Counted from the stretch's first letter, positions 1 to 8,382 are shown. The stretch: 64,000 bases of DNA from Arthrobacter sp. DNA4 (GCF_024362385.1 NZ_CP101466.1:4464001-4528000), one strand, 5' to 3'. Numbers and translations: made by a program. The notes: generated from the letters alone by a model not told the origin.

Positions 1-46
1 CAAGGTAAAGGAAGCTGCCGACGCCATCGGCCGACTGCTTCGCTGA
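1..46 (+). CDS. C-terminal end of a probable CsoR-family copper-sensing repressor (partial)
   Basis: Only the last 14 codons and a TGA stop lie inside the window; they read KVKEAADAIGRLLR. A short amphipathic helical ending of this kind, directly upstream of a copZ-copA pair, fits a CsoR-type metal-responsive repressor, which in actinobacteria is often the first gene of such an operon. CsoR proteins release the operator when Cu(I) binds. The metal ligands (Cys-His-Cys) would lie upstream of the window, so the identity rests on context and cannot be confirmed here. Confidence 0.45.
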   Translation, partial: KVKEAADAIGRLLR

Positions 47-115
47 CAAAACCTTTCGCTGACACAACCCTCACACCAACCCGGCCACCGCCGGCACCAC
101 ATGAAGGAGCAAGCC

Positions 116-355
116 ATGAGCACCACCTCCCCCACCACCACAACCATCAGCGTCTCGGGCATGACCTGCGGACACTGCGTGTCGGCAGTCAGCGAAGAAC
201 TCGAAGCCCTTGAAGGCGTTGAAGCAGTGAGCGTGGACCTGAACGCCGGCGGCATTTCCACCGTTACCGTCACTTCAGCCAAGGAACTGTCCCCCGCGGA
301 AATCGGCGAAGCCGTAGCCGAAGCCGGCTACCTGGTGGTTGCCAACGAAGCCTAG
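116..355 (+). CDS. copZ: CopZ-like copper chaperone (heavy-metal-associated domain)
   Basis: A 79-residue cytosolic protein made of one heavy-metal-associated (HMA) ferredoxin-like domain. The Cu(I) site is GMTCGHC at residues 15-21, with Cys18 and Cys21 as ligands. HMA chaperones of this size carry Cu(I) to a P1B ATPase, here encoded 28 bp downstream. An in-frame ATG exists 15 bp upstream, but it overlaps the AAGGAG ribosome binding site that serves ATG 116 with correct spacing, so the shorter start is chosen. The family call is firm; copper rather than another soft metal is inferred from the adjacent CopA. Confidence 0.88.
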   Translation: MSTTSPTTTTISVSGMTCGHCVSAVSEELEALEGVEAVSVDLNAGGISTVTVTSAKELSPAEIGEAVAEAGYLVVANEA

Positions 356-383
356 AAACCCTTCCACTACCGGAAAGCTGACA

Positions 384-2666
384 ATGAGCCACCAGGAACT
401 GCTCCACCCGCCGGGCACCCGCGTCGTCGAACTCGACATCGAAGGGATGACCTGCGCGTCCTGCGTCAACCGCGTGGAAAAGAAGCTTGGCAAGCTCGAC
501 GGCGTGGCTGCAACGGTCAACCTGCCACTCGAGTCGGCCTACGTCACGGTCCCGGACGGCGTCACCGACGAACAGCTGGTGGATACGGTTAACGCGGCCG
601 GTTACAAGGCACATGTGCGCCAGCAGCGCCCTACGGGCCCGGAAGCCGGGGCCGCGGCTGAACCCGCCCCAATCCCCGCGTCCCTGCTGCGCCCGCGCCT
701 CATCCTTGCGGCGGTCCTGACCGTCCCGGTGTTCCTGGTCAGCATGGTCCCGGCGTTCCAGTTCGCCAACTGGGGCTGGGTGGCGGCGGTGCTGGCGCTG
801 CCGGTGGTCACGTGGGCTGCGTGGCCCTTCCACCGCGCGGCGGCCATCAACGCGCGGCACTTCGCTTCCACCATGGACACCCTGGTGTCCCTCGGGGTGG
901 CGTCAGCGTACCTGTTCTCGGCCTGGGAGCTGCTGGCGGATCCGCGCATGACTGAGCACCCTGGCATGGAGGGCATGTCCGGCGGCCTGTACTTCGAGGT
1001 GGCGTCCGTTGTCACCACTTTCCTGCTCCTGGGCCGGTACCTGGAGGCCAACGCCAAGCAGAAGGCCGGCGACGCCCTCCAGGCCCTGTTGAACCTGGGC
1101 GCCAAGGATGCCACAGTCCTGCGCAACGGCAACGAAGAGAAGATCCCCGCCGACCTGCTGCAGGTGGGCGACGTCCTGGTGGTCCGCCCTGGAGAGAAGA
1201 TCGCCACCGACGGCGTGGTGGTGGACGGCGCCTCGGCCGTTGACGCCTCACTGGTGACGGGTGAATCAGTCCCCGTGGAGGTGGGGCCGGACAGCCGCGT
1301 CACCGGCGCCACCATCAACACGTCCGGCCGCCTGCTGGTCCGCGCTACCCGGGTTGGTGCCGAAACCACCCTTGCCCAGATGGCGCGGCTGGTGTCGCAG
1401 GCCCAGACCGGCAAGGCACCGATTGCACGGCTCGCGGACCGGATCAGTGCGGTCTTCGTGCCGGTGGTCCTGGCCCTGGCGGTCGTGACGTTCGCGCTCT
1501 GGCTCCTCCTCGCCGGCCCGGCCGCTGACGGCGACCACCTTCGGCAGGCGTTTACGGCCGCCGTCGCCGTGCTCGTCATTGCCTGCCCCTGCGCACTCGG
1601 CCTGGCCACGCCCGTGGGCCTGCTGACGGGCACCGGCCGCGGCGCGCAACTGGGCATCCTGATCAAGGGCCCGCAGGTCCTTGAAGACACCCGCACCGTG
1701 GACACCATCCTGCTGGACAAGACAGGCACGGTCACCACCGGCGTCCTGGCCGTGGATGCCACGGCAGCGTTCCCTGGCTTCCTGGAAGGGGACGTCCTCC
1801 GGCTCGCCGGAGCCGTTGAGGCAGCCTCCGAGCACCCGGTGGCCCGCGCCATCGCTGCCGCAGCTGCCGCGGCCCCGTCCACGGGTGCCACGGACGACGC
1901 CGGCACGTTGCCTTCCGTGCAGGGGTTCAGTTCCGCGCCGGGCGGCGGAGTGTCGGGAACCGTTGAGGGCAGGGCCGTGATGGCCGGGCGGCGCGGCTGG
2001 CTGGAGCAGAACGGGATCGTCCTGGACGCCGGCCAGCGGGCCACGCTCGGATCGGCGGAAGCGGGCGGCGCAACGGCGATCTGCGTCGCCGTGGACGGGA
2101 AAGCCGCCGGAATCATCAGCCTCAGGGACACCGTCAAGGCGGGGTCCGCGGCCGCCGTCGACCGGTTGAAGGAACTGGGCCTGCGGCCCATCCTGCTGAC
2201 CGGTGACAACGCCGCCGTGGCCGCCCAGGTGGCTGCCGCCGTCGGCATCGCTCCGGACGACGTCTACGCCGGCGTCCTGCCGGAAGGAAAGGTCGAGGCA
2301 GTCCGGAAGCTTCAGGCCGGCGGTGCCACGGTGGCCATGGCCGGGGACGGCGTCAATGACGCTGCGGCGCTGGCGCAGGCCGACTTGGGAATTGCGATGG
2401 GGTCGGGCACGGATGTGGCCATCGAAGCCGCGGACCTGACAGTGATGGGCAACGACCTCGCCCAGGTGGCGCAGGCCATTGAGCTGTCCCGGAAGACCCT
2501 GGGCACCATCAAGACCAACTTGTTCTGGGCGTTCTTCTACAACGCGGTGGGCATCCCGGTGGCCGCCCTGGGGCTGCTCAATCCGATGATTGCCGGCGCC
2601 GCCATGGCCGCCAGCTCGGTCCTGGTGGTGACCAACTCGCTGCGGCTGCGGAGCTTCGGCAAGTAG
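384..2666 (+). CDS. copA: Copper-translocating P1B-type ATPase
   Basis: A 760-residue membrane ATPase that should export Cu(I) from the cytoplasm. An N-terminal HMA domain carries GMTCASC (residues 21-27). Transmembrane segments follow, then the actuator loop with TGES (292-295), the intramembrane metal site CPC (401-403), the phosphorylated Asp in DKTGT (445-449), the SEHPVA motif of the nucleotide-binding domain and the hinge GDGVND (654-659). All diagnostic P1B motifs are intact and length is normal for CopA. The start was moved from an earlier in-frame ATG at 339, which lies inside copZ, to ATG 384 behind a GGAAAG site. It is probably co-transcribed with copZ and the upstream repressor. 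Confidence 0.95.
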   Translation: MSHQELLHPPGTRVVELDIEGMTCASCVNRVEKKLGKLDGVAATVNLPLESAYVTVPDGVTDEQLVDTVNAAGYKAHVRQQRPTGPEAGAAAEPAPIPASLLRPRLILAAVLTVPVFLVSMVPAFQFANWGWVAAVLALPVVTWAAWPFHRAAAINARHFASTMDTLVSLGVASAYLFSAWELLADPRMTEHPGMEGMSGGLYFEVASVVTTFLLLGRYLEANAKQKAGDALQALLNLGAKDATVLRNGNEEKIPADLLQVGDVLVVRPGEKIATDGVVVDGASAVDASLVTGESVPVEVGPDSRVTGATINTSGRLLVRATRVGAETTLAQMARLVSQAQTGKAPIARLADRISAVFVPVVLALAVVTFALWLLLAGPAADGDHLRQAFTAAVAVLVIACPCALGLATPVGLLTGTGRGAQLGILIKGPQVLEDTRTVDTILLDKTGTVTTGVLAVDATAAFPGFLEGDVLRLAGAVEAASEHPVARAIAAAAAAAPSTGATDDAGTLPSVQGFSSAPGGGVSGTVEGRAVMAGRRGWLEQNGIVLDAGQRATLGSAEAGGATAICVAVDGKAAGIISLRDTVKAGSAAAVDRLKELGLRPILLTGDNAAVAAQVAAAVGIAPDDVYAGVLPEGKVEAVRKLQAGGATVAMAGDGVNDAAALAQADLGIAMGSGTDVAIEAADLTVMGNDLAQVAQAIELSRKTLGTIKTNLFWAFFYNAVGIPVAALGLLNPMIAGAAMAASSVLVVTNSLRLRSFGK

Positions 2667-2692
2667 CCTCCCCGGCGGCTAACCCCCTGGGG

Positions 2693-2965
2693 TCAGGCCA
2701 CGCCGTACCGCACCGCGGCACGCGCCTTGGCCTTGGCCGCTTCCGCGTCCCGGTCCTTGGGCGGCGCCTGCGTCACCAGCGCATCCAGCAGGTGCTGCGT
2801 GATGTGCGCGATCTCATGCACGGCGTCGTCAAAGGCCTCCTGGTTTGCCTTGGACGGCTTGGTGCTGCCGCTGATCTTGCGGACGTACTGCAGCGCGGCC
2901 GCGTGCACTTCCTCGGACGTGGCATGCGGCTCGAAGTTATGGAGGGTTCGGATATTCCGGCACAT
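2693..2965 (-). CDS. DUF2277 family protein
   Basis: A 90-residue protein beginning MCRNIRTLHNFEPHAT, the conserved opening of the DUF2277 family (typically 80-95 residues). The fold is predicted to be mainly helical; there is no signal peptide or membrane segment. The invariant early Cys-Arg-Asn is present. Function of the family is unknown. It converges with copA, 26 bp away, and is followed on the other strand by a WXG100 gene, so neighbours give no functional hint. Family assignment is from recognition of the N-terminal motif. Confidence 0.85.
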   Translation of the reverse strand: MCRNIRTLHNFEPHATSEEVHAAALQYVRKISGSTKPSKANQEAFDDAVHEIAHITQHLLDALVTQAPPKDRDAEAAKAKARAAVRYGVA

Positions 2966-3177
2966 AACGCCATGCTAGGCTCTTCCAACGCCTGGGATCG
3001 ACCCTTTTTTCATGGTCTTCACCCGGCGTCCCTGGGGAGCCCGGCATGGGCAGGGCTGCCCATCGACACTGTTTGGGGGCCGGGATAGGTTTTAGGCAAT
3101 GGATCTTCCGGATGAGCCGGGGGGCCGCTGGGGATGCCGATCTGGTTCGGATCCACACACCTAACAAGGAGAAACTG

Positions 3178-3441
3178 ATGGCTATTTGGGGTGCAGACGT
3201 TGAGCAGCTTCGCCAGCTCGGCAGCAAGCTTCAGGCAGGTGCGTCCGAGATCGAGACGCAGAAGTCCACTCTCACGAAGGTTCTGAGCAGCACCAACTGG
3301 GAAGGTCCGGACGCCACCAAGTTCCGCAACGAGTGGTCCGGTACCCACACCGCCATGCTGACCAAGGTTGCCGAGGCACTGAAAGAAGCCGGCTCACAGG
3401 CCAAGCGCAACGCCGAAGAGCAGAGCCAGGCCTCCCACTAG
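3178..3441 (+). CDS. WXG100 family (ESAT-6-like) small protein
   Basis: An 87-residue helical hairpin protein. The central W-E-G-P-D-A sequence is the WXG turn (Trp at about residue 41), flanked by two amphipathic helices, and the length is typical of WXG100 proteins exported by type VII secretion as dimers. The start is ATG 3178 behind AAGGAG; a longer in-frame reading from 3046 has no ribosome binding site and is not used. No EccC, EsxA/B partner or LXG toxin lies nearby, so it is an orphan in this window. A strong terminator follows, so it is probably a single-gene transcript. Confidence 0.85.
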   Translation: MAIWGADVEQLRQLGSKLQAGASEIETQKSTLTKVLSSTNWEGPDATKFRNEWSGTHTAMLTKVAEALKEAGSQAKRNAEEQSQASH

Positions 3442-3461
3442 GCTTTACCGCCAACAGGCGG

Positions 3462-3495
3462 GGGCAGGGACACCACCAGGTGTCCCTGCCCTTTT
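3462..3495 (+). terminator. Rho-independent terminator of the WXG100 gene
   Basis: A perfect 13-bp stem (GGGCAGGGACACC with its complement) and a 4-base ACCA loop is followed by CTTTTG. It starts 20 bp after the WXG100 stop codon. Confidence 0.85.
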
Positions 3496-3526
3496 GTGTT
3501 TGCCCACGACGACGGCGCGCGCGTGC

Positions 3527-4555
3527 TTAAGGGACGGGCTCGACGTCGTTCGCGTGCTCCAGCGGCGACGCCTGGACATTCATACCCGCTTCGCCTGCGG
3601 AGGCGCGAAGCTCGTCAAGCCGCACCAGGATCACACCGCCGACAATCAGGACTCCCCCGAGGAGCTGGATGGCGCCGGGAAGTTCCCCGAGCAGCAGCCA
3701 CGCCCACAGGACGGCGAACAGGACCTCGGTGAGCGAGACGAAGGATGCCACTTTGGAACCGAGGGCGCGGGCTGCCATGATGCCCGACGTGTAGGCGAGT
3801 ACCGTGGCCAGCACCACCAGCCCGGCAAGCGAGACCCACCACGGGGTGGTCCAGGGTCCAAGGGTGGTGTCCGCGGTGCTGAAGGCCATGGGCAGCAGGC
3901 CGGTCGCCGCGGCCAGCCACATCACGGCAGCGCCCGTCATCAGTCCCCCTGACGCCAGCACGAGGGGAGGCAGGTTGTCGTTTTCCTTGGCGGTGATGAA
4001 GAAGTAGATGGCCAGGCACACGGCGGCCGCCATCCCCCAAAGGACCCCCACCAGATCCACCTTGACGGCTCCCGTGAGGTCCAGGACCAGCACCAGCCCG
4101 GCCAGGGACAACAGTGTCCCCCCGGAGGTCAGCAGCCGGGGGCGCCGCCGGCTCGCGGCCCAGAGCCACAGGACGATGATCACCGGGGCCAGGTACTCCA
4201 GCAGGAGTGCCACGCCCACGGACAGCCGTGCCACTGCGTTGAAGTAGAACAACTGGCAGGCCGCCACGCCAATGAGCCCGAACAGCACGATGGTGAGCCA
4301 ATTGTCCCTCAGCTGGTGCCACCTGCCCCTGAGCGCGAAAGCGGTAAGCAGCGCAAGGATCAGGGCAGCACCCGTCAGGCGGGCGGTGACGGCAGCTCCC
4401 GGCGACCAGCCGGTCTCCAGCAATGACTTGGCAAAAGATCCGGACAGGCCGAAGACCGCAGAAGAGAAGAGCGCAATCCCCAGCCCGGATGCCAGGAAGC
4501 CGGGGCGCCCGGCGGGCAGCTCCGTGGTGGGGATATGGTTTTTGGCGGCAGGCAC
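3527..4555 (-). CDS. EamA/DMT superfamily permease
   Basis: A 342-residue integral membrane protein with about ten hydrophobic segments arranged as two EamA repeats, the usual layout and length for drug/metabolite transporters. Recognisable pieces are the SGSFAKSLLE region in helix 1-2 and GVLIVGGVILVRL in the last helix. Members export amino acids or other small metabolites; the substrate cannot be read from sequence. The start is GTG 4555, with AGGAGG 5 bases upstream. It is divergent from a CGNR zinc-finger regulator, with an inverted repeat in the 71-bp gap, so the regulator probably controls it. Confidence 0.88.
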   Translation of the reverse strand: MPAAKNHIPTTELPAGRPGFLASGLGIALFSSAVFGLSGSFAKSLLETGWSPGAAVTARLTGAALILALLTAFALRGRWHQLRDNWLTIVLFGLIGVAACQLFYFNAVARLSVGVALLLEYLAPVIIVLWLWAASRRRPRLLTSGGTLLSLAGLVLVLDLTGAVKVDLVGVLWGMAAAVCLAIYFFITAKENDNLPPLVLASGGLMTGAAVMWLAAATGLLPMAFSTADTTLGPWTTPWWVSLAGLVVLATVLAYTSGIMAARALGSKVASFVSLTEVLFAVLWAWLLLGELPGAIQLLGGVLIVGGVILVRLDELRASAGEAGMNVQASPLEHANDVEPVP

Positions 4556-4583
4556 CGTCGCCTCCTGTCAGGAGTAAAGTGGG

Positions 4584-4602
4584 GTAATGCTCATGACATT
4601 AC
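4584..4602. promoter_or_regulatory. Inverted repeat between eamA-type gene and CGNR regulator (candidate operator)
   Basis: Arms GTAATG and CATTAC are exact complements separated by 7 bases, placed between divergent start codons. Such a dyad suits a dimeric DNA-binding protein; the CGNR protein next door is the obvious candidate. No binding site for this family is well enough known to me to compare. Confidence 0.4.
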
Positions 4603-4626
4603 GCCCGGGTGCTGTAAGGAGTCAAC

Positions 4627-5172
4627 ATGGTCTTCGCCCCTGACACTGAGGTGGCGCTGCGGACGGTGGTAAACCTCATCAATACCGCCGCGAATGGCAG
4701 GGAGGGGCTGTCCTCGGTTGCGGATCTGGATGCCTTCCTGGCCGCCGAGGGGTTTTCCGGGGGGCGGGCCGGGGATGCCGCGGAACTGGAGAGTGTGCGG
4801 CAGCTGCGCCGTGAACTGGCGGCGGTATGGACAGCGGATGAGGATGCCGCCGTTGACACCGTCAACCGGCTCCTGCGGGACGCAAACGCACTGCCGCAGC
4901 TGATGAAACACGACGGCTGGGACTGGCATCTGCATGCAACGGCACCGGAGGCTCCCCTGGCGGACCGGATGAGTACCGAGGCGGCCATGGCGCTGGCAGA
5001 CGTGATTCGCGGCAAAGAGATGGAGCGGCTGCGCACCTGCGAATCCGAGGACTGCGATGCCGCCGTGCTGGATCTGAGCCGCAACCGGTCAAAGCGGTAT
5101 TGCGACACGGGGAACTGCGCTAACCGCGCCCACGTTGCGGCCTACCGGGCCAGGCAGGCGGCCACCAACTAG
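4627..5172 (+). CDS. CGNR zinc-finger / ABATE-domain protein, likely transcription regulator
   Basis: A 181-residue protein of the CGNR family. The N-terminal two thirds match the stress-associated ABATE domain. The C-terminal 45 residues hold the zinc finger: CESEDC (about residue 139), then DLSRNRSKRYCDTGNCANR. The namesake CGNR tetrapeptide is CANR here, a conservative change, and all four cysteines remain. The start is ATG 4627 behind AAGGAG. It is divergent from an EamA permease and separated by a dyad, the usual layout of a local regulator with its exporter target. DNA binding is inferred from the family and layout. Confidence 0.85.
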   Translation: MVFAPDTEVALRTVVNLINTAANGREGLSSVADLDAFLAAEGFSGGRAGDAAELESVRQLRRELAAVWTADEDAAVDTVNRLLRDANALPQLMKHDGWDWHLHATAPEAPLADRMSTEAAMALADVIRGKEMERLRTCESEDCDAAVLDLSRNRSKRYCDTGNCANRAHVAAYRARQAATN

Positions 5173-5214
5173 CAGGCCGGCGCGCCCCGCGTTCCATTGT
5201 GCGCCGGTTTGCCC

Positions 5215-5592
5215 CTAGCGCTGGGGCGTGCCGTCGGCGCCGTCGCCGGATGCCGGCGGGTTCTGGCTGCCCGGAGCACCAAAGCCATGGCCGGACCCTC
5301 CGTGGGGAGATGCTTTGGGCGCCGAGCTCAGGTTCACGCCCGAACCCTTGCCCAAGTGTTCGGCGTTCTCCTTGTAGCTCATCGAGAGCATGGCCGCGAT
5401 CACCAGGGTCACGATAAAGGCGATGCCGGCCGCCGTGAAGGCGAGGTCGAAGCGGGGCGCCCGGGCGCTTCCCCCGGAGGCGAAGATCAGCACTGCAACG
5501 AAGGCGACGACGGCCCAGAAGGCCGAAAACATCAGCGGCCCCTTCACCGAGGTCCGCAGCTTGCGCGGTTTTCCTTGATGCTGGTCAGCCAC
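5215..5592 (-). CDS. Small membrane protein with two transmembrane helices
   Basis: A 125-residue protein that I do not recognise as a named family. It has a basic N-terminus, a transmembrane segment near residues 22-40 (FSAFWAVVAFVAVLIFASG), a short basic linker, a second helix (about 50-70, FTAAGIAFIVTLVIAAML), then a Gly/Pro/Ser-rich disordered tail. The start is GTG 5592, because GGGAGG lies just upstream; a longer reading from 5652 would place that site inside the gene. It converges with the CGNR gene. Similar short proteins are common near actinobacterial housekeeping genes, with no known role. Confidence 0.7.
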   Translation of the reverse strand: MADQHQGKPRKLRTSVKGPLMFSAFWAVVAFVAVLIFASGGSARAPRFDLAFTAAGIAFIVTLVIAAMLSMSYKENAEHLGKGSGVNLSSAPKASPHGGSGHGFGAPGSQNPPASGDGADGTPQR

Positions 5593-5691
5593 GGTGGTTC
5601 CTCCCTGCAGGCGGCGCACGGCCGGCCTGGTGTACGAATTGCGGTTTCGCACCCGATTTTCTACAGAAAGTAGAAGGGCGCTCCTCCTAGT

Positions 5692-6282
5692 TTACGGCTT
5701 TCCTGCGCCGCCCCGGGCATCGTGCCGCAGCGTCAGGCCGGACAACACCCACAGGACACCGGAAATGATCGCCCCTCCACCGGCCACGCCCAGCAGAGCG
5801 TGGGCGCCGAGGTTGATGAAGAACGGCAGCAGCACCGCTGTTCCAATCCCGATGATCCCGGACGCTATCCAGTCGCGCGCCAGGACGTGACGGCCCCTGT
5901 GCCGCAAGCCGCAGGCAAGCTCGAGGACACCGGCCACACCGAGGCCCAGGGCGGCAATCACCCCGAACACCAGGTCGCTGTGCAGCAGGAGCACCACCAC
6001 GCCTGCGCCGGCGGAGGAGGCCCCGGCGAAGGACAACATCTTCCCCGGCGCCGACTTCTGCGCGATCCCTGCCGCGGGGATGGCGCGGAGGGAAACCACT
6101 CCGGTGGCCAGGAGATAGAGGCCGCCGGCCCAGCCCATGACCTCCACGGAAGGCGAAGTCCAAAACACCGTCACGGCACCGAATGCCAGGGCAGCAGCCG
6201 AGCGCAGCAGGACCGGCTTCCAGAGGTCGTTACGGGGGGCAGTTCCCGGGGCAGCGCCCGCAGGGGTGGATGGTTGCGTCAC
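5692..6282 (-). CDS. HdeD/DUF308-like membrane protein
   Basis: A 196-residue protein with about six short hydrophobic segments in paired hairpins, resembling the HdeD/DUF308 group of small integral membrane proteins. The N-terminus is Ala/Pro-rich and cytosolic. The segments VMGWAGGLYLLATGVVSL and GVAGVLELACGL have the Gly-rich character of this family. It starts at a GTG with a weak ribosome binding site. It lies 67 bp downstream of the MATE gene on the same strand, so both may share a transcript. Family assignment is moderate; function is unknown. Confidence 0.65.
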   Translation of the reverse strand: MTQPSTPAGAAPGTAPRNDLWKPVLLRSAAALAFGAVTVFWTSPSVEVMGWAGGLYLLATGVVSLRAIPAAGIAQKSAPGKMLSFAGASSAGAGVVVLLLHSDLVFGVIAALGLGVAGVLELACGLRHRGRHVLARDWIASGIIGIGTAVLLPFFINLGAHALLGVAGGGAIISGVLWVLSGLTLRHDARGGAGKP

Positions 6283-6349
6283 CGGTCCAGTTTAGTGGGG
6301 GCTGCCGGAAGGTCGAACCGGGCACTGCGCCCGGGCACAGCAAAGCTGT

Positions 6350-7702
6350 TCAGGCGGACCCCAGGACCATCCAGCGGTCGGATCGGGCGCGCACGCCCAG
6401 CGTGAGTGCCCGCGCGGCCATGTATCCCACGCCAAAAGCGGCCCACAGCCAGCCCAGCCCTGCGGCGCCGGTGGCACCAGAGATTGCCACCCAGGCCAGC
6501 AGCGGCACGTAGACGGCGATGTTCACCAGCCCGGCAAGGGCGAGGTACCGGGCGTCCCCCGCGCCGATCAGCACCCCGTCCAGGACGAAGACGTAGCCGG
6601 CGATGGGCTGCCCGGCAGCCAGGACCCAGAGGGCGACCGTGAGCGCCGACTGCACCTGGGGATCCGGGGTGAACAGGGCCCCCGCCCAAGGGGCAACCAC
6701 GGCCAGCAGCAGGCCCGTCACCACGCCGAACCCCGCGCCCCATCTGATCATGGTGCCGGTCAGGAGCCTGGCCCTGCCGGCATTCGAAGCGCCCAACTCC
6801 TTCCCGATGAGCGCCTGCGCGGCGATGGCCAGGGCATCCAGGGCGAACGCCAGGAAGGAAAAAATGGTCATGGCCAGCTGGTGGGCGGCGAGGTTGACCT
6901 CACCCTGGGCCGTCACCACCAGCACCGTGGCCAGGATGGCTGCCCGCAGGCTGAGCGTGCGCAGCATGAGCCAGGATCCGACGCGGGTCATGCTGCGGAT
7001 CCCCCGCCAGCTGGGCAGCAGGCTTACGCCGTGGCGTACGGCGTTCCGGCGCACCATCACCACATAGACCGCAGCCATGGCCCATTGGGCGACGCTGGTG
7101 CCGATCGCCGAGCTTACCACGGACAAGCCCAGGCCATAGACCAGCCACAAGTTCAGCACAATGTTCACACCGAATCCGGCCGTCGCCACCACCAGCGGGG
7201 TCCGGGTGTCCTGCAGCCCGCGCAGCACACCGGTGCCGGCGAAGATCAGCAGCATCGCCACCAGGCCCGGCATGGACCAGCGGAAATAGTCGATGGCAAA
7301 CGTACGGGCACTGCCTTCCGCGCCCAACAGGTCGATGAGCGGTTCGGCCGCGGCGAACCCGGCCACCGCCAACAGTACGCCGAGGAGGGCTGCCAGCCAC
7401 ACGCCGTCGCGCCCTGCCGCCAGCGCCTTGCCCAGCTGCCCTTCGCCGATGGCGCGCGCCACGGCGGGCGTCGTGGAGTAGGCCAGGAAGACCATCAGTC
7501 CGACGGCGGTCTGCAGCACGGCTGACGCCAGCCCCACACCCGCGAGCTGGGCGACGCCGAGATGCCCCACGATGGCGGAGTCAGCCAGCAGGAAAAGGGG
7601 TTCAGCCACCAGCGCCCCGAACGCAGGGACTGCGAGGCGGAGAATCTCGCGGGCAGGGGCGCGGGTGCCGGCCGCGGCGGCAAGGGCAGGTTGTTGGGGC
7701 AC
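6350..7702 (-). CDS. MATE family efflux transporter (DinF-like)
   Basis: A 450-residue, 12-helix membrane protein. The opening EILRLAVPAFGALVAEPLFLLADSAIVGHLG region matches the DinF branch of the MATE family, which export cationic drugs or metabolites using Na+ or H+ gradients. A second half with the same topology (from about residue 235) shows the internal pseudo-repeat. Length is normal. The start is GTG 7702. It is divergent from the DoxX gene, with a MarR-type palindrome in the 110-bp gap that could serve either gene. The substrate cannot be predicted. Confidence 0.92.
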   Translation of the reverse strand: MPQQPALAAAAGTRAPAREILRLAVPAFGALVAEPLFLLADSAIVGHLGVAQLAGVGLASAVLQTAVGLMVFLAYSTTPAVARAIGEGQLGKALAAGRDGVWLAALLGVLLAVAGFAAAEPLIDLLGAEGSARTFAIDYFRWSMPGLVAMLLIFAGTGVLRGLQDTRTPLVVATAGFGVNIVLNLWLVYGLGLSVVSSAIGTSVAQWAMAAVYVVMVRRNAVRHGVSLLPSWRGIRSMTRVGSWLMLRTLSLRAAILATVLVVTAQGEVNLAAHQLAMTIFSFLAFALDALAIAAQALIGKELGASNAGRARLLTGTMIRWGAGFGVVTGLLLAVVAPWAGALFTPDPQVQSALTVALWVLAAGQPIAGYVFVLDGVLIGAGDARYLALAGLVNIAVYVPLLAWVAISGATGAAGLGWLWAAFGVGYMAARALTLGVRARSDRWMVLGSA

Positions 7703-7771
7703 GTTGCCAGCTTAACCGCGCGTGCCGGCCGGAACGCGTCCGGCATGACAAACCCCACAATCAGGGCAACT

Positions 7772-7789
7772 TAGTTGACACTTCAACTA
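7772..7789. promoter_or_regulatory. MarR-type palindromic operator candidate
   Basis: A perfect inverted repeat TAGTTGA-CACT-TCAACTA lies between the divergent MATE and DoxX genes, 23 bp before the DoxX ATG. The TTGA...TCAA core with a short spacer is typical of MarR-family operators, which often control DoxX and efflux genes. No marR gene is adjacent, so a regulator encoded elsewhere is implied. Confidence 0.55.
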
Positions 7790-7811
7790 TATATCGGGAA
7801 CAGTGGAAGGC

Positions 7812-8249
7812 ATGAACAAGCAAGCACTGACCACGACCGCCCTTGCCGCCCTCCGCATCATCCTTGGCTTCCTCTTCGCAGCCCACGGCTGGCAGAAGTT
7901 CAATGAATGGACCATCGCCGGCACCCAGGCTTCCTTCGCCAAGATGGGCGTTCCGGCCGCCGACGTCATGGCCCCCGCCATTGCGGTCCTGGAACTTGCC
8001 GGCGGTATTGCCCTGATCCTGGGGATCCTCACCCGCGTGGTGGCCGCCCTCCTCGTCCTGGACATGCTGGGCGCCCTGTTCCTGGTGCACGCGCCTGCCG
8101 GCGTGTTCGCGGCAAACGGAGGCTACGAACTCGTGCTGCTGCTGGCCGCGGCATCCTTCGCCCTGGCCCTCACCGGAGTAGTCCGGCTCTCCCTGGACCG
8201 CGCCCTCTTCGGCCGCCGCCCGGAGTCCCGCCTGGCGGTCCTCGCCTAG
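7812..8249 (+). CDS. DoxX family membrane protein
   Basis: A 145-residue protein with four transmembrane helices. The sequence ALRIILGFLFAAHGWQKF near the start is the DoxX signature, and the rest (PAIAVLELAGGIALILGILTRVVAALLVLDML) matches the family closely. DoxX proteins are linked to oxidative or thiol stress and are often under MarR control; the palindrome just upstream agrees. The ATG at 7812 is chosen; a GTG at 7803 is an alternative adding three residues, and neither has a strong ribosome binding site. A good terminator follows, so it is probably monocistronic. Confidence 0.88.
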   Translation: MNKQALTTTALAALRIILGFLFAAHGWQKFNEWTIAGTQASFAKMGVPAADVMAPAIAVLELAGGIALILGILTRVVAALLVLDMLGALFLVHAPAGVFAANGGYELVLLLAAASFALALTGVVRLSLDRALFGRRPESRLAVLA

Positions 8250-8269
8250 CAGCTCCCGCATGACCCGAA

Positions 8270-8315
8270 CGACGGCGGCAAGGCACCCACGGCGCCCTGC
8301 CGCCGTCGGACTTTT
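8270..8315 (+). terminator. Rho-independent terminator after the DoxX gene
   Basis: An 11-bp perfect stem (CGACGGCGGCA and its complement) encloses a GC-rich loop and is followed by GACTTTTAAG. It separates the DoxX gene from the thioesterase gene. Confidence 0.75.
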
Positions 8316-8382
8316 AAGCTGCGCCTTGGCTTTGTTGCAGCGCCAACCGGCCGGTAACCGGGGCCGCCAGTAGGATCGCAGC

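Noticed and set aside
602..2248. Long minus-strand open frame opposite copA (548 codons)
   Set aside because: High-GC coding DNA yields long open frames on the opposite strand. This one is Ala/Arg/Ser/Thr-rich, matches no family I recognise and lies wholly inside an unmistakable copA.
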